Source: an uncultured Clostridia bacterium (GTDB lineage: Bacteria; Bacillota; Clostridia; Christensenellales; Borkfalkiaceae). From it: a stretch of DNA of 64,000 nucleotides. The stretch is from contig CANQMN010000009.1 of NCBI GenBank assembly GCA_947624965.1, positions 19,887 through 83,886 on the forward strand, given 5' to 3'. Position 1 is the stretch's first letter. Each line of letters opens with the position of its first letter. Shown one piece after another: positions 34,247 to 42,187 of the stretch. Made by a program: the position numbers and the translations under genes. The notes beneath the pieces were generated by a model, which worked only from the letters and a program-made list of their open reading frames with translations, was not told the DNA's origin and searched no databases.

Positions 34247-36478
34247 TTATGCGCCGAACAAACCGTCGAGCCCTATGGCGTGCAACAGGTTGAAGTCGCG
34301 GAACACGACGACGCACACGAGCGAAATGGTGGACATAATTTTGATGAGGATATCGAGGGAAGGTCCCACGGTATCCTTCAAAGGATCGCCCACGGTGTCG
34401 CCGACGACCGCCGCGTCGTGCACGCTATCGTACCCCTCTTCGCCCTTCTTGACGCCCTCGACGCCGCCGCTCTCAATGTACTTCTTCGCGTTATCCCACG
34501 CGCCGCCCGCGTTGCCCGTGTAGATGGCGAGCATGATGGCGGAGAGCGTCGCGCCGATGAGAATGCCGCCGACAAAGCCCGGTCCGAAGATGAACCCGCA
34601 CACGACGGGGATGGCGATAGCGACGATGCTCGGGACGATCATCTGTTTGAGCGCGCCCTGCGAGGAGATGGTTACGCACTTGGTGCTGTCGGGGTCCTCT
34701 TCGCCCGTCAAAATTTTGGGATTTTCATGGAACTGGCGGCGCACTTCGTCCACCATCTTGCGCGCCGCTTTTGCAACGGCGTTGATCAGCATTCCCGAGA
34801 ACAGGAAGGGGATCGCCGCGCCCAAGATGGCGCCGACGATGACGTCCCCGCGCACGATGTTGAGGAGGAGGTTCGCGCCGTCCTCCATAAAGCCTTCGCC
34901 CGCCGCATAGAGATAGCTCGACATCATGGACATCGTAGCGAGCGCGGCGGAGCCGATCGCAAAGCCCTTGCCGATCGCCGCGGTCGTGTTGCCGACGCTG
35001 TCCAGCTTATCCGTGATGGCGCGCACGTCCTCGTCGAGCATGCTCATCTCGGCGATGCCGCCCGCGTTGTCCGAAATGGGACCGTATGTATCGACGGAGA
35101 CGGTCGCCGCGACGAAGGAGAGCATGCCCATCGCGCCGCAACCGACGCCGAACATGCCGCCGAGCGCGAACGTCGAGAAAATAGCGACGCCCAAGATGAC
35201 GACGGGGATCATCGTGGAGATCATGCCCGTTGCCATGCCTTGCGTAATGGTGAGCGCCGCGCCTTCCTTGCTCGCGCGGGAAATGTTCTTCGTTGGCTTG
35301 TAGTCGTAGCTCGTGTAGTATTCGGAGACAATGCCGATGAGAATGCCCGCAACGACGCCGACCGCCGCGCACACCCACGGCGTAATGGCGCCGATGGAGA
35401 GCTTCGCGGCTTTCAATATCTCGGTCGTCTCCTCTTGGAAGAGGAAGATGGAAAGAAGGCACCCGCCCACGAGCGTTACGCCCGCCGAGATCCATGTGGC
35501 GAGGTTGAGTTCCATGTGCGGATTATCCGAAAGTTTTGGCTTCAAGAGCGGATAGGAGATGCCGATGACGCACCCGATGAGCCCGATCCCCGCAAACAGG
35601 ATGGGGAAGAGCAGCATTCTTTGGAGAAGGCTCGCCGTAAGTCCCTCTGTGTGGACAAACAGTTCGATGGCGAGAATGACCGTCGCCATGATGGCGCCGA
35701 CGTAGCTTTCGAGAAGGTCTGCGCCGAGCCCCGCGACGTCGCCCACGTTGTCGCCCACGTTGTCGGCGATGGTGGCGGGGTTGCGGGGGTCGTCCTCGGG
35801 AATGTGCGCTTCCGTCTTGCCGACGAGGTCCGCGCCCATGTCCGCCGCCTTGGTGTAGATGCCGCCGCCCACGCGGTTGAAGAGCGCGATGATGGAGCAG
35901 CCGAGGGCGTAGCCCGAGAGCACGATGGAGAGGTTATAGCTCTGCTGTGTGATGGGGTTGACGTTTTCGATGACGGGATTTGCCGCGTTGATGTCGATCA
36001 TGCCCTCTGCCCAGCCGAAACAGCAGTAGACGATAATGGCGCCGAGGAGTGCAAAGCCCGCCACGCACAGCCCCATGACGGAGCCGCCGCGGAAGGCGAC
36101 TTTCAAGGTCTTGCCGATGTTGCGGCTCTCGTTCGCCGCGTTCGTAACGCGCACGTTGGCGTAGGTCGCGATCTTCATGCCGATGAAGCCCGCCGTAGCC
36201 GACATCACCGCGCCGATGACGAAGGCGACGCCCGCCTCCCACGCAATGAACAGGGCGAGCACGACGGCGACGACCGCGCCGATGATGGCGACGATCTTAT
36301 ATTCATAGAAAATGAACGCGTTCGCGCCCTCGCGGATCTTCGCCGCAATGTTTTGCATGCGCTCGTTCCCCTCTTTCAGCTTCTTGGTGAGGTAGAAGTT
36401 GAGCGCCGCGTACCCGAGCCCTAAAACCACCGCGAACATGACGATGATCATGAGCAGGTTGAGATACTTGGGATCCAT
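34247..36478 (-). CDS. hppA: K+-stimulated membrane-bound pyrophosphatase
   Basis: A membrane pyrophosphatase of 743 residues with about 16 helices. It uses PPi hydrolysis to pump H+ or Na+. Visible are the substrate-site motif DMGADLVGKTEAHIPEDDPR, the loop TIADNVGDNVGD, and GNTTAAIGKGFAIGSAAL. In that last motif the Ala and Gly sit where K+-independent enzymes have Lys and Thr, so this is the K+-dependent class, which includes Na+ pumps. I start it at ATG 36478 after GGAGGA; the 40 upstream residues overlap the promoter. It may recycle PPi from the many tRNA synthetases and biosynthesis. Confidence 0.95.
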   Translation of the reverse strand: MDPKYLNLLMIIVMFAVVLGLGYAALNFYLTKKLKEGNERMQNIAAKIREGANAFIFYEYKIVAIIGAVVAVVLALFIAWEAGVAFVIGAVMSATAGFIGMKIATYANVRVTNAANESRNIGKTLKVAFRGGSVMGLCVAGFALLGAIIVYCCFGWAEGMIDINAANPVIENVNPITQQSYNLSIVLSGYALGCSIIALFNRVGGGIYTKAADMGADLVGKTEAHIPEDDPRNPATIADNVGDNVGDVAGLGADLLESYVGAIMATVILAIELFVHTEGLTASLLQRMLLFPILFAGIGLIGCVIGISYPLLKPKLSDNPHMELNLATWISAGVTLVGGCLLSIFLFQEETTEILKAAKLSIGAITPWVCAAVGVVAGILIGIVSEYYTSYDYKPTKNISRASKEGAALTITQGMATGMISTMIPVVILGVAIFSTFALGGMFGVGCGAMGMLSFVAATVSVDTYGPISDNAGGIAEMSMLDEDVRAITDKLDSVGNTTAAIGKGFAIGSAALATMSMMSSYLYAAGEGFMEDGANLLLNIVRGDVIVGAILGAAIPFLFSGMLINAVAKAARKMVDEVRRQFHENPKILTGEEDPDSTKCVTISSQGALKQMIVPSIVAIAIPVVCGFIFGPGFVGGILIGATLSAIMLAIYTGNAGGAWDNAKKYIESGGVEGVKKGEEGYDSVHDAAVVGDTVGDPLKDTVGPSLDILIKIMSTISLVCVVVFRDFNLLHAIGLDGLFGA

Positions 36479-36515
36479 ATTCTCCGAAATCCTCCCGAAA
36501 ATAGATACTGCGCAT

Positions 36516-36544
36516 ATTATAACACTTCCGAACAAAAATGTCCA
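36516..36544 (-). promoter_or_regulatory. Sigma-A promoter of hppA
   Basis: On the minus strand TGGACA (36539-36544) and TATAAT (36516-36521) with an upstream TG are 17 bp apart. Confidence 0.82.
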
Positions 36545-36594
36545 TGATTCGGAAAGGTTTCGGAAAAAAATGTTTTCTTGCCGCGCGCGGACGG

Positions 36595-36804
36595 TCAAAT
36601 GTTGCCGAGAAGATAGTCGCCCGAAGCGTTGAGCGCCGTCATCAGCCCCACGAGGACCTCCGTCTTGGGAAGCCGCCGCCCCTTGCAGTAACGCCCGAGC
36701 GTAAAGCGCGAGATCCCCACGGCGCGCGCGACCTCTCTTTTGCTCATGCCGCTCCCCTCGATGGCGAGCGTCAGCCTTTTGCCGAAAAGCCGTTTGTCAA
36801 ACAT
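36595..36804 (-). CDS. Small XRE-type DNA-binding protein
   Basis: A 69-residue helix-turn-helix protein (FGKRLTLAIEGSGMSKREVA, then RAVGISRFTLGRYCKGRRLP) that consists of little more than the HTH. Start ATG 36804 follows GGGAG. The frame is open for another 78 residues upstream, to 37038, and starts right under a promoter -10, so a longer form cannot be excluded. Two promoters upstream would give a leader of about 230-300 bases. It is divergent from another small XRE gene at 37206. Confidence 0.8.
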   Translation of the reverse strand: MFDKRLFGKRLTLAIEGSGMSKREVARAVGISRFTLGRYCKGRRLPKTEVLVGLMTALNASGDYLLGNI

Positions 36805-37038
36805 AATGAAACTCCCGAAAAAATTAAAATTTTTTAACGCCGCAAAAAATGCGGAAAAAAACCGAATGAAAAAATGTTCCGCGGACTTATCCCGCCCCGC
36901 CGCGGGCACGGAAAAAACTTGTTCGCCGCTTTTTGAAAGCGGCAAGGCGCCCTTTGCGCTTATCGAAAGGTCGGAAACCGCGCCCCGTTGCAACAAAGCG
37001 GGCTCTGCGTTCTTCAAACTCTTGCGGAACTCTACCAT

Positions 37039-37067
37039 ATTATATCACGCCCGCGCGCGTTTGTCCA
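37039..37067 (-). promoter_or_regulatory. Promoter toward the 69-residue XRE gene (proximal)
   Basis: On the minus strand TGGACA (37062-37067) and TATAAT (37039-37044) are 17 bp apart. The transcript would begin about 227 bases before the gene. Confidence 0.7.
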
Positions 37068-37113
37068 CTTTTTCGGAATTTTCGCGCCGAACGTTGCGGC
37101 AACGGATCATCAA

Positions 37114-37142
37114 AGTATAACTCAAATTAGTTAGCCTGTCAA
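37114..37142 (-). promoter_or_regulatory. Promoter toward the 69-residue XRE gene (distal)
   Basis: On the minus strand a perfect TTGACA (37137-37142) and TATACT (37114-37119) are 17 bp apart. It lies next to the inverted repeat at 37150-37167. Confidence 0.75.
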
Positions 37143-37149
37143 CTGTTTT

Positions 37150-37167
37150 GGGTTATTAAGTTAACCC
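37150..37167. promoter_or_regulatory. Operator-like inverted repeat GGGTTA-N6-TAACCC
   Basis: The perfect 6-bp arms lie between the divergent promoters, 8 bp from the leftward -35 and over the probable -35 region of the rightward gene, whose -10 (TACAAT) is at 37178-37183. A binding site for one of the two flanking XRE proteins is likely. Confidence 0.6.
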
Positions 37168-37205
37168 TTTTTCGTTATACAATAACGCAAAAGGGGAAAC
37201 ATCGT

Positions 37206-37508
37206 ATGGTGAGTATTCTGGAAAAAATCGAACGGCTGCGCAAGGCGCGGGGATGGTCGGTCAACAATCTTGCGATGGAGGCAATGCTGACGCAATCCAC
37301 CGTGAACAATCTCTATATGCGCAACTCCGAACCCAAGCTCTCGACGCTCCGCGCCATTTGCAACGCCTTCGGCATCACGCTTGCCGAGTTTTTCGCCGAA
37401 GAGGACGAAACGCGGGACACGGACGTCGCCGAGCGGCTGCATCGGCGCATCGATGCGCTGTCCCCCGCACAACAGGCGGCGCTGCTCGCCTTTCTCAACG
37501 AAGAATAA
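37206..37508 (+). CDS. XRE-family transcriptional regulator
   Basis: A 100-residue protein with a full N-terminal XRE helix-turn-helix (IERLRKARGWSVNNLAMEA, then STVNNLYMRNSEPKLSTLRA) and a short acidic helical tail that ends in LSPAQQAALLAFLNEE. ATG 37206 follows AAAAGGGGAAA. It is divergent from the smaller XRE gene, with an inverted-repeat operator between them. The pair looks like a small genetic switch, but no phage gene is nearby. Confidence 0.88.
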   Translation: MVSILEKIERLRKARGWSVNNLAMEAMLTQSTVNNLYMRNSEPKLSTLRAICNAFGITLAEFFAEEDETRDTDVAERLHRRIDALSPAQQAALLAFLNEE

Positions 37509-37595
37509 CGTTTTCGGCGTCCGAGAATATGAAAAAGGGGCGGGTTCGCTTCTTTTTCCCATAACGGCGGGTTTCTGTTTTCAGGACAACATGCA

Positions 37596-37625
37596 AAGGG
37601 AGCGCAACTTCGGTTGCGCTCCCTT
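37596..37625. terminator. Terminator between XRE gene and pckG
   Basis: AAGGGAGCGCAAC and GTTGCGCTCCCTT form a 13-bp stem closed by a TTCG tetraloop. T-rich sequence follows on the right. It can end the leftward pckG transcript too. Confidence 0.82.
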
Positions 37626-37635
37626 GTTTCGTTTC

Positions 37636-39402
37636 TTATTCTTCGCAGTTCTTTTTGAGAACGGCAAGGCTCTCTTTGAGTTCCTTGGGCAGGCGGTCGC
37701 CGAACTGCGTGTAGTACTCGGCAATTTCGTCCGCCTCCGCGCTCCAACGCTTCTTATCCACATAGAGGATGCTTTCGAGCTTCTCCTCGGTGTAGTCGAG
37801 CCCTTCGAGGTCGATATCCTTCGCGTAGGGAACGTAGCCGATCGCGGTCTCCCGCGCGTCCACCGTCCCGTCGCAGCGGTTCAAGATCCATTCCAAAACG
37901 CGCATGTTGTCGCCGAAGCCGGGCCACAGGAAGTTGCCGTCCCCGTCCTGGCGGAACCAGTTGACGTTGAAGATCTTGGGCGGATTTTTGATTTTTTTGC
38001 CCATCTCGATCCAGTGTCCGAAATAGTCCGCCATGTGATAGCCGCAGAACGGCTTCATCGCCATGGGGTCGTGGCGAAGAACGCCCACCGCGCCCGTCGC
38101 CGCCGCCGTGGTCTCCGAGCTCATGATGGAGCCGACGAACACGCCGTGGTTCCAATCGCGGGACTGGTAGACGAGGGGCGTCGTCGTCGCCCTTCTGCCG
38201 CCGAAGATGATGGCGTCGAGCGGGACGCCCTCCTTGGAATTGAATTCGGGCGAGAGGCAGGGGCAGTTCTCGGCGGGCGCCGTGAACCGCGAATTGGGAT
38301 GCGCCGCCTTCACGCCGCTTGCGGGCGTCCAGTCGTTTCCGAGCCAGTCGATGAGTTTTTCGGGCGGCTGTTTGGTGAGCCCTTCCCACCACACGGTGTT
38401 GTCCGAAGGGTCGATGGCGACGTTCGTGAAGATGGTTCCCTTTCGCGTTGCGGCGAGGGCGTTGGGGTTGGACTTTTGGTTGGTGCCGGGCGCGACGCCG
38501 AAGAAGCCGTTTTCGGGGTTGACCGCCCACAGCCTTCCGTCCTCGCCGAGCCTGATCCACGCGATGTCGTCGCCCACGCATTCCACTTTATAACCCTTTT
38601 CGAGATAGTGCTTGGGCGGAATGAGCATGGCGAGATTTGTCTTGCCGCACGCGGACGGGAACGCCGCCGCGAGATATTTCTTTTTGCCGTCGGGATACGT
38701 TACGCCCAAAATGAGCATGTGTTCCGCCATCCATCCCTCCGTTTTTCCGAGATAGGACGCGATGCGCAGAGCGAAGCATTTCTTGCCGAGGAGCACGTTC
38801 CCGCCGTATGCGGAGTTCACCGAGATGATGGTGTTGTCCTCGGGGAAGTGCATGATGTACCGCTTTTCGGGGTCGACGTCGCACTTGCAGTGGAAGCCCT
38901 TGATGAAGTCGCCTTCTTTGCCGAGATAGTCGTAGATCTCGGTGCCGACGCGCGTCATGATCGCCATGTTCAGGACGACATAGATGCTGTCCGTGACCTC
39001 GATGCCGATTTTGGAGAAGGGGGAGCCGACGACGCCCATCGAATAGGGGATGACGTACATGGTGCGTCCCTTCATCTTCCCGCGGGCGATCTCGCCGCAG
39101 AGACGATACGCCTCGTTCGGATCCATCCAATAGTTGACGGGACCCGCGTCCTCTTTTTTCTTGCAGCAGATGAACGTCCGCGCCTCGACGCGCGCGACGT
39201 CGTTCTCCGCCGTACGGTGATAATAACAACCGGGAAGTTTTTCCTGGTTGAGTTTGATCATTTCTCCCGTCTTTACCGCCTCTTCGCGCAGTGCGGCAAG
39301 TTGTTTCTCGCTCCCGTCGATCCAGACGATCTGGTCGGGACAGGCAAGCTCGGCGCTCTTTTTTACAAATTCGAGCACCTTTTTGTTTTCGGTCAATGCC
39401 AT
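37636..39402 (-). CDS. pckG: Phosphoenolpyruvate carboxykinase (GTP)
   Basis: PEPCK interconverts oxaloacetate and PEP with GTP/GDP. The 588-residue product has the GTP-class P-loop AAFPSACGKTNLAM, metal-site VECVGDDIAW, ENGFFGVAPGTNQKSNPNA and the R/G loop IIFGGRRATTTPLVYQS. The GTP type differs from the ATP type usual in Bacilli. In anaerobes it often runs toward oxaloacetate to make succinate or save energy. ATG 39402 follows AGGAGGTAAC. It is monocistronic, with a clear promoter and terminator. Confidence 0.97.
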   Translation of the reverse strand: MALTENKKVLEFVKKSAELACPDQIVWIDGSEKQLAALREEAVKTGEMIKLNQEKLPGCYYHRTAENDVARVEARTFICCKKKEDAGPVNYWMDPNEAYRLCGEIARGKMKGRTMYVIPYSMGVVGSPFSKIGIEVTDSIYVVLNMAIMTRVGTEIYDYLGKEGDFIKGFHCKCDVDPEKRYIMHFPEDNTIISVNSAYGGNVLLGKKCFALRIASYLGKTEGWMAEHMLILGVTYPDGKKKYLAAAFPSACGKTNLAMLIPPKHYLEKGYKVECVGDDIAWIRLGEDGRLWAVNPENGFFGVAPGTNQKSNPNALAATRKGTIFTNVAIDPSDNTVWWEGLTKQPPEKLIDWLGNDWTPASGVKAAHPNSRFTAPAENCPCLSPEFNSKEGVPLDAIIFGGRRATTTPLVYQSRDWNHGVFVGSIMSSETTAAATGAVGVLRHDPMAMKPFCGYHMADYFGHWIEMGKKIKNPPKIFNVNWFRQDGDGNFLWPGFGDNMRVLEWILNRCDGTVDARETAIGYVPYAKDIDLEGLDYTEEKLESILYVDKKRWSAEADEIAEYYTQFGDRLPKELKESLAVLKKNCEE

Positions 39403-39456
39403 TTTGTTACCTCCTCGGATTCCCTTGCGCGGCGGATCGTTCCCCCGCACGATATT

Positions 39457-39485
39457 ATTATACCACGTTTCCCGAAGGAAGTAAA
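39457..39485 (-). promoter_or_regulatory. Sigma-A promoter of pckG
   Basis: On the minus strand TTTACT (39480-39485) and TATAAT (39457-39462) are 17 bp apart. Confidence 0.75.
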
Positions 39486-39567
39486 CAATTTGAGATAAGT
39501 TTTCCGCCCGTCCTTCCTTTTGGCGGCGACATAGAAAAGCGCCGCGCCCTGTTCGGCGCGGCGTTTT

Positions 39568-40539
39568 TCACGCGTCCCCGACGCGGACATAATCGCCCGT
39601 GTCGGCGTCCTGAAACACGACATAGAAGCCCTCTTCGCCCGAAATGCCGTCCGCGGGGACGAACATACAGCGCTCCCTTATTTCTTCGGGCGGGTCTCCC
39701 TCTTTGGGGACGGCGACGCAGAGGTATCGCGGGCGTCCCTCTTCGTAGAGAATGCCGAGGAGCGCGCCGTCCGCGTCCACCCAGTCGGAATCGGGGAACG
39801 CCCGTTTGAGCCTTCCGTCGGCGGGGTAGCGGGCAAAGGCGGTATCGAGCTTTTCTCTGACCTCTTTATAATATGTAAGCGAGCCGCGGGGGAGGAGAGG
39901 AGCTTCATGCGCAGAAGTCTCGCCCCCGTTTTCGTTCTCTCCCTCTTTTTGGAGAGCGGGAGAAGGAGCGCTTTCATCCGCAGAAGTTTCGCCGTCCTCC
40001 CGAAAGTAGTTTGCGGAGGCGATCGCCTCGTCGTCGTAAGCCTGCGCGCGTTCGCGAAAGCAGTCCCCCTCGGCGGGATCGGGGAGCGGCACGCCCGGCG
40101 CGAAGGGCACATTGGGCGCGGGTCCCGGGAGTTGGGTCGGCGGCAGGGGCGTGGGGACCTTTTTTTTCTGCGCCTCGGCAAAGACGGACAAAAGCGGCTC
40201 GTGCGAGAGGGGGGAATTGCCGCACCGCCCGAATGCGACGGGTTCCGCCTCGCCGCGCACGTAGACGAGAAGCGCGGCAAACCCTTCCCGCAGGGAGGGC
40301 GCGTCCGCCTCCCTCATCGGCGCGTTCCCGGAGAGCGAAAAGAGCAAAACTTTGCCGCCCGCCCAGACGGCGAGCGCATACCGCCCCTCCGAGAGCGGGG
40401 CGATGCCCGTAAGGCGGGGCGTTACCGTGAGTTCCGTTCCCATCCGCTCTGCATAGACGGCGCCCGTGAGCGCGCTCCCGTCCGCCGTGAATCCTTTTTT
40501 TATCTGTTTGAGCACGCAAACGCGTTTTTCGTAAGCCAT
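39568..40539 (-). CDS. Hypothetical protein with two globular parts and Pro-rich linker
   Basis: Not recognised. The 323 residues fall in three parts: a beta-rich domain at 1-115 (RVCVLKQIKKGFTADGSALT, then GAVYAERMGTELTVTPRLTG), a long low-complexity linker about 125-215 rich in Pro, Glu and Ser, and a C-terminal domain about 216-323 (LTYYKEVREKLDTAFARYPA, then LKRAFPDSDWV). There is no signal peptide or membrane helix. ATG 40539 follows AAGGAG. The layout suggests a cytosolic structural or regulatory protein. It is monocistronic. Confidence 0.72.
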   Translation of the reverse strand: MAYEKRVCVLKQIKKGFTADGSALTGAVYAERMGTELTVTPRLTGIAPLSEGRYALAVWAGGKVLLFSLSGNAPMREADAPSLREGFAALLVYVRGEAEPVAFGRCGNSPLSHEPLLSVFAEAQKKKVPTPLPPTQLPGPAPNVPFAPGVPLPDPAEGDCFRERAQAYDDEAIASANYFREDGETSADESAPSPALQKEGENENGGETSAHEAPLLPRGSLTYYKEVREKLDTAFARYPADGRLKRAFPDSDWVDADGALLGILYEEGRPRYLCVAVPKEGDPPEEIRERCMFVPADGISGEEGFYVVFQDADTGDYVRVGDA

Positions 40540-40643
40540 GTTTCGCTCCTTTTTGCACGATTATAGCGCACAGGCGCGCGAAAAAAACGTCGAATCCCGT
40601 CGCAGGAAGAGAAAAAGAACGGAAAAACGCGCCGCGCGGGCGC

Positions 40644-40677
40644 AAACAAAAAAACTCCCCGAGCGGGGAGAAAAAAC
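40644..40677. terminator. Terminator of the rsmG-SLOG operon
   Basis: CTCCCC pairs with GGGGAG around GAGC (40652-40667). A7 lies on the left, giving T7 on the minus strand. Confidence 0.82.
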
Positions 40678-40683
40678 GGACGG

Positions 40684-41139
40684 TCAGAGGAATATGACTT
40701 CGACGCCCTTTTGTTTGGCGTAGTTTACGGTATACGCCGTGCCCCCCGTCTCCTTCGTGCAGTAGGCGAGCACGACGTCGCAGCGGTCCACCATATAGCG
40801 GTCCCGCGCGAGATAACAGCCGTTGCGGAAACTCGGAAAGAGCACCGTCTTTTCGTCGCACCACGCGAGCAGTTCGCGATATTTTTTCTTTTCTGCCGCG
40901 CCGAAGCGCGCTTCCTGCCCCTCGTACGGGATACAGGCGCGCAAAAAGATGCGCTTTCTCTGTTTGTACTCGACGAGCATGGCGAGCGCTTCCAAATCGA
41001 ACCCCGTCGCCATGCCGCAGAGAAAGGTGTCCGCGCCGCTGTCGATGAGGGCGCCGAGCGCATCGTGCAGCGCGTTCCGATCGAAATTTTCGGGAAGATC
41101 GCGGTGCCCCGTGAGCGCGCAGACTTTCATAGCGGACAT
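40684..41139 (-). CDS. SLOG-family protein (DUF1273/YpsA-like)
   Basis: A 151-residue single-domain protein. KVCALTGHRDLP, GADTFLCGMATGFDLEA and the C-terminal DVVLAYCTKETGGTAYTVNY form the SLOG nucleotide-binding fold of the DUF1273 group. Relatives bind nucleotides or ADP-ribose derivatives, and YpsA affects cell division in Bacillus. The start is ATG 41139 after GGAGGG, and it overlaps the end of rsmG by 13 bases. The pair is likely translationally coupled. Confidence 0.85.
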   Translation of the reverse strand: MSAMKVCALTGHRDLPENFDRNALHDALGALIDSGADTFLCGMATGFDLEALAMLVEYKQRKRIFLRACIPYEGQEARFGAAEKKKYRELLAWCDEKTVLFPSFRNGCYLARDRYMVDRCDVVLAYCTKETGGTAYTVNYAKQKGVEVIFL

Positions 41140-41816
41140 TTTTTCTCCCTCCCCTGTCCGCGCGGATATTTTTCGGGCGTGCGCGCCGTCTTCTTCACGG
41201 CGACGAGTGTGCGTATCCCGTAGTTTTCGGGAAGTTCGTAGCGGACGGACGTCTCCTCTCCCCCCAAGACGGAAAACGCGCGCCGCGCTTCCGAGATCTC
41301 TTCTTCCGCGTCCCCCTTGTAGGCGAGAAAGACGCCGCCCCGCCGCACGAAGGGCATGCAGTACTCCGCCAGCGTATTGAGCCGCGCCACCGCGCGGGCG
41401 CAACAGACGTCGTACTTTTCGCGGTGCGCGGGATCCTTTGCGAGATTTTCCGCCCGCGCGTTGAAAACAGCCGCGTCGAGCGCGAGCTTTTCCGCGGCGA
41501 TTTTGAGAAATTCACACTTTTTCCCCGTGCTCTCCACAAGCGCGAAATGCAGATCTTCCCGCACGATCATGAGGGGAATTGAGGGAAACCCCGCGCCCGA
41601 ACCCACTTCCAACGCCTTCGCGCCGCGCGGAAAATAGGCTTCCCCCGCCAAACTGTCGAGAAAATGTTTATAAAACACGTCCCGCTCCTCCGTTACGGCG
41701 GTGAGATTGTACCTTCCGTTGTACTCCGTGAGGAGGCGGAAGAAGAGGTCGAATTTCTCCTTTTTCCGCAAAATTTGTTCCTTTAACGCGCCGAAATCGG
41801 GCAAAACCGCAATCAT
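41127..41816 (-). CDS. rsmG: 16S rRNA (guanine-527-N7) methyltransferase
   Basis: RsmG (GidB) methylates G527 of 16S rRNA. The 229-residue product has ALEVGSGAGFPSIPLMIVRED (SAM motif I), LVESTGKKCEFL, VFNARAENLAKDP and the VCCARAVARL motif. I take ATG 41816; upstream residues are unlike the family and pass through the promoter. There is no ribosome site and the -10 lies 6 bases from the ATG, so the mRNA is probably leaderless. Unusually, rsmG is divergent from dnaN instead of following mnmEG. Confidence 0.93.
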   Translation of the reverse strand: MIAVLPDFGALKEQILRKKEKFDLFFRLLTEYNGRYNLTAVTEERDVFYKHFLDSLAGEAYFPRGAKALEVGSGAGFPSIPLMIVREDLHFALVESTGKKCEFLKIAAEKLALDAAVFNARAENLAKDPAHREKYDVCCARAVARLNTLAEYCMPFVRRGGVFLAYKGDAEEEISEARRAFSVLGGEETSVRYELPENYGIRTLVAVKKTARTPEKYPRGQGREKKCPL

Positions 41817-41822
41817 GAGAAA

Positions 41823-41851
41823 ATTATAACACAGAACGCCGCGTTTATCAA
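41823..41851 (-). promoter_or_regulatory. Promoter placed for a leaderless rsmG transcript
   Basis: On the minus strand TTGATA (41846-41851) and TATAAT (41823-41828) with TG upstream are 17 bp apart. Six bases separate TATAAT from the ATG. Confidence 0.75.
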
Positions 41852-41853
41852 CC

Positions 41854-41889
41854 GAAATGTGGAAAAAGGAATTTTTCTTTCCACATTTC
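41854..41889. repeat. Inverted repeat with paired DnaA-box-like sites
   Basis: GAAATGTGGAAA (41854-41865) and TTTCCACATTTC (41878-41889) are exact reverse complements 12 bp apart. Each arm contains a TTTCCACA-type core. Confidence 0.7.
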
Positions 41890-42052
41890 ACGGAATTTTG
41901 AGGATAACGTTCCCGCGCGGGACGGATATTTTCGCGCTTGAAAATTTTTTCCGCGCGGAAAGTAACATTTCCCCATTTTCTCCACCTTCTTTTCCACCCT
42001 TCCTCCACAGTTTTATTTTCTCTCCGCTTTTTTCAAAACAGCGGAAAATCAC

Positions 42053-42081
42053 TTGAAATTTTCCTCGTTTTTCGCTATAAT
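42053..42081 (+). promoter_or_regulatory. Sigma-A promoter of dnaN
   Basis: TTGAAA (42053-42058) and TATAAT (42076-42081) are 17 bp apart. The leader to the ATG is about 100 bases. Confidence 0.82.
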
Positions 42082-42187
42082 AGAGAAGGTCGGAAGGGAG
42101 AAGAAAAAACTCTCCACAAATCCACAGTCCCTATTACTATTACTACTATCGTTACTTATTCTTAAAAAACAAATCAAGGAGATTCTC

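Larger units (their letters stand above)
41817..42187. other. oriC: Candidate origin of replication (oriC) between rsmG and dnaN
   Basis: This 371-bp gap is A/T-rich and lies at the switch between leftward and rightward genes. It has many TTTTCCACA-type sites, for example the inverted repeat GAAATGTGGAAA/TTTCCACATTTC at 41854-41889, and further CCACA/CCACC repeats around 41985-42010 and 42110-42128. It includes the divergent rsmG and dnaN promoters. The dnaA gene is not next to it. No gene is visible inside. Confidence 0.6.

Noticed and set aside
36805..37038. Long form (147 residues) of the small XRE protein
   Set aside because: Its ATG touches the -10 hexamer, so it could not be on that transcript with a leader. 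The 69-residue start has GGGAG. It remains possible from the distal promoter.
36595..37508. Prophage remnant
   Set aside because: Two XRE regulators with an operator resemble a phage switch, but no integrase, structural or replication gene is near.
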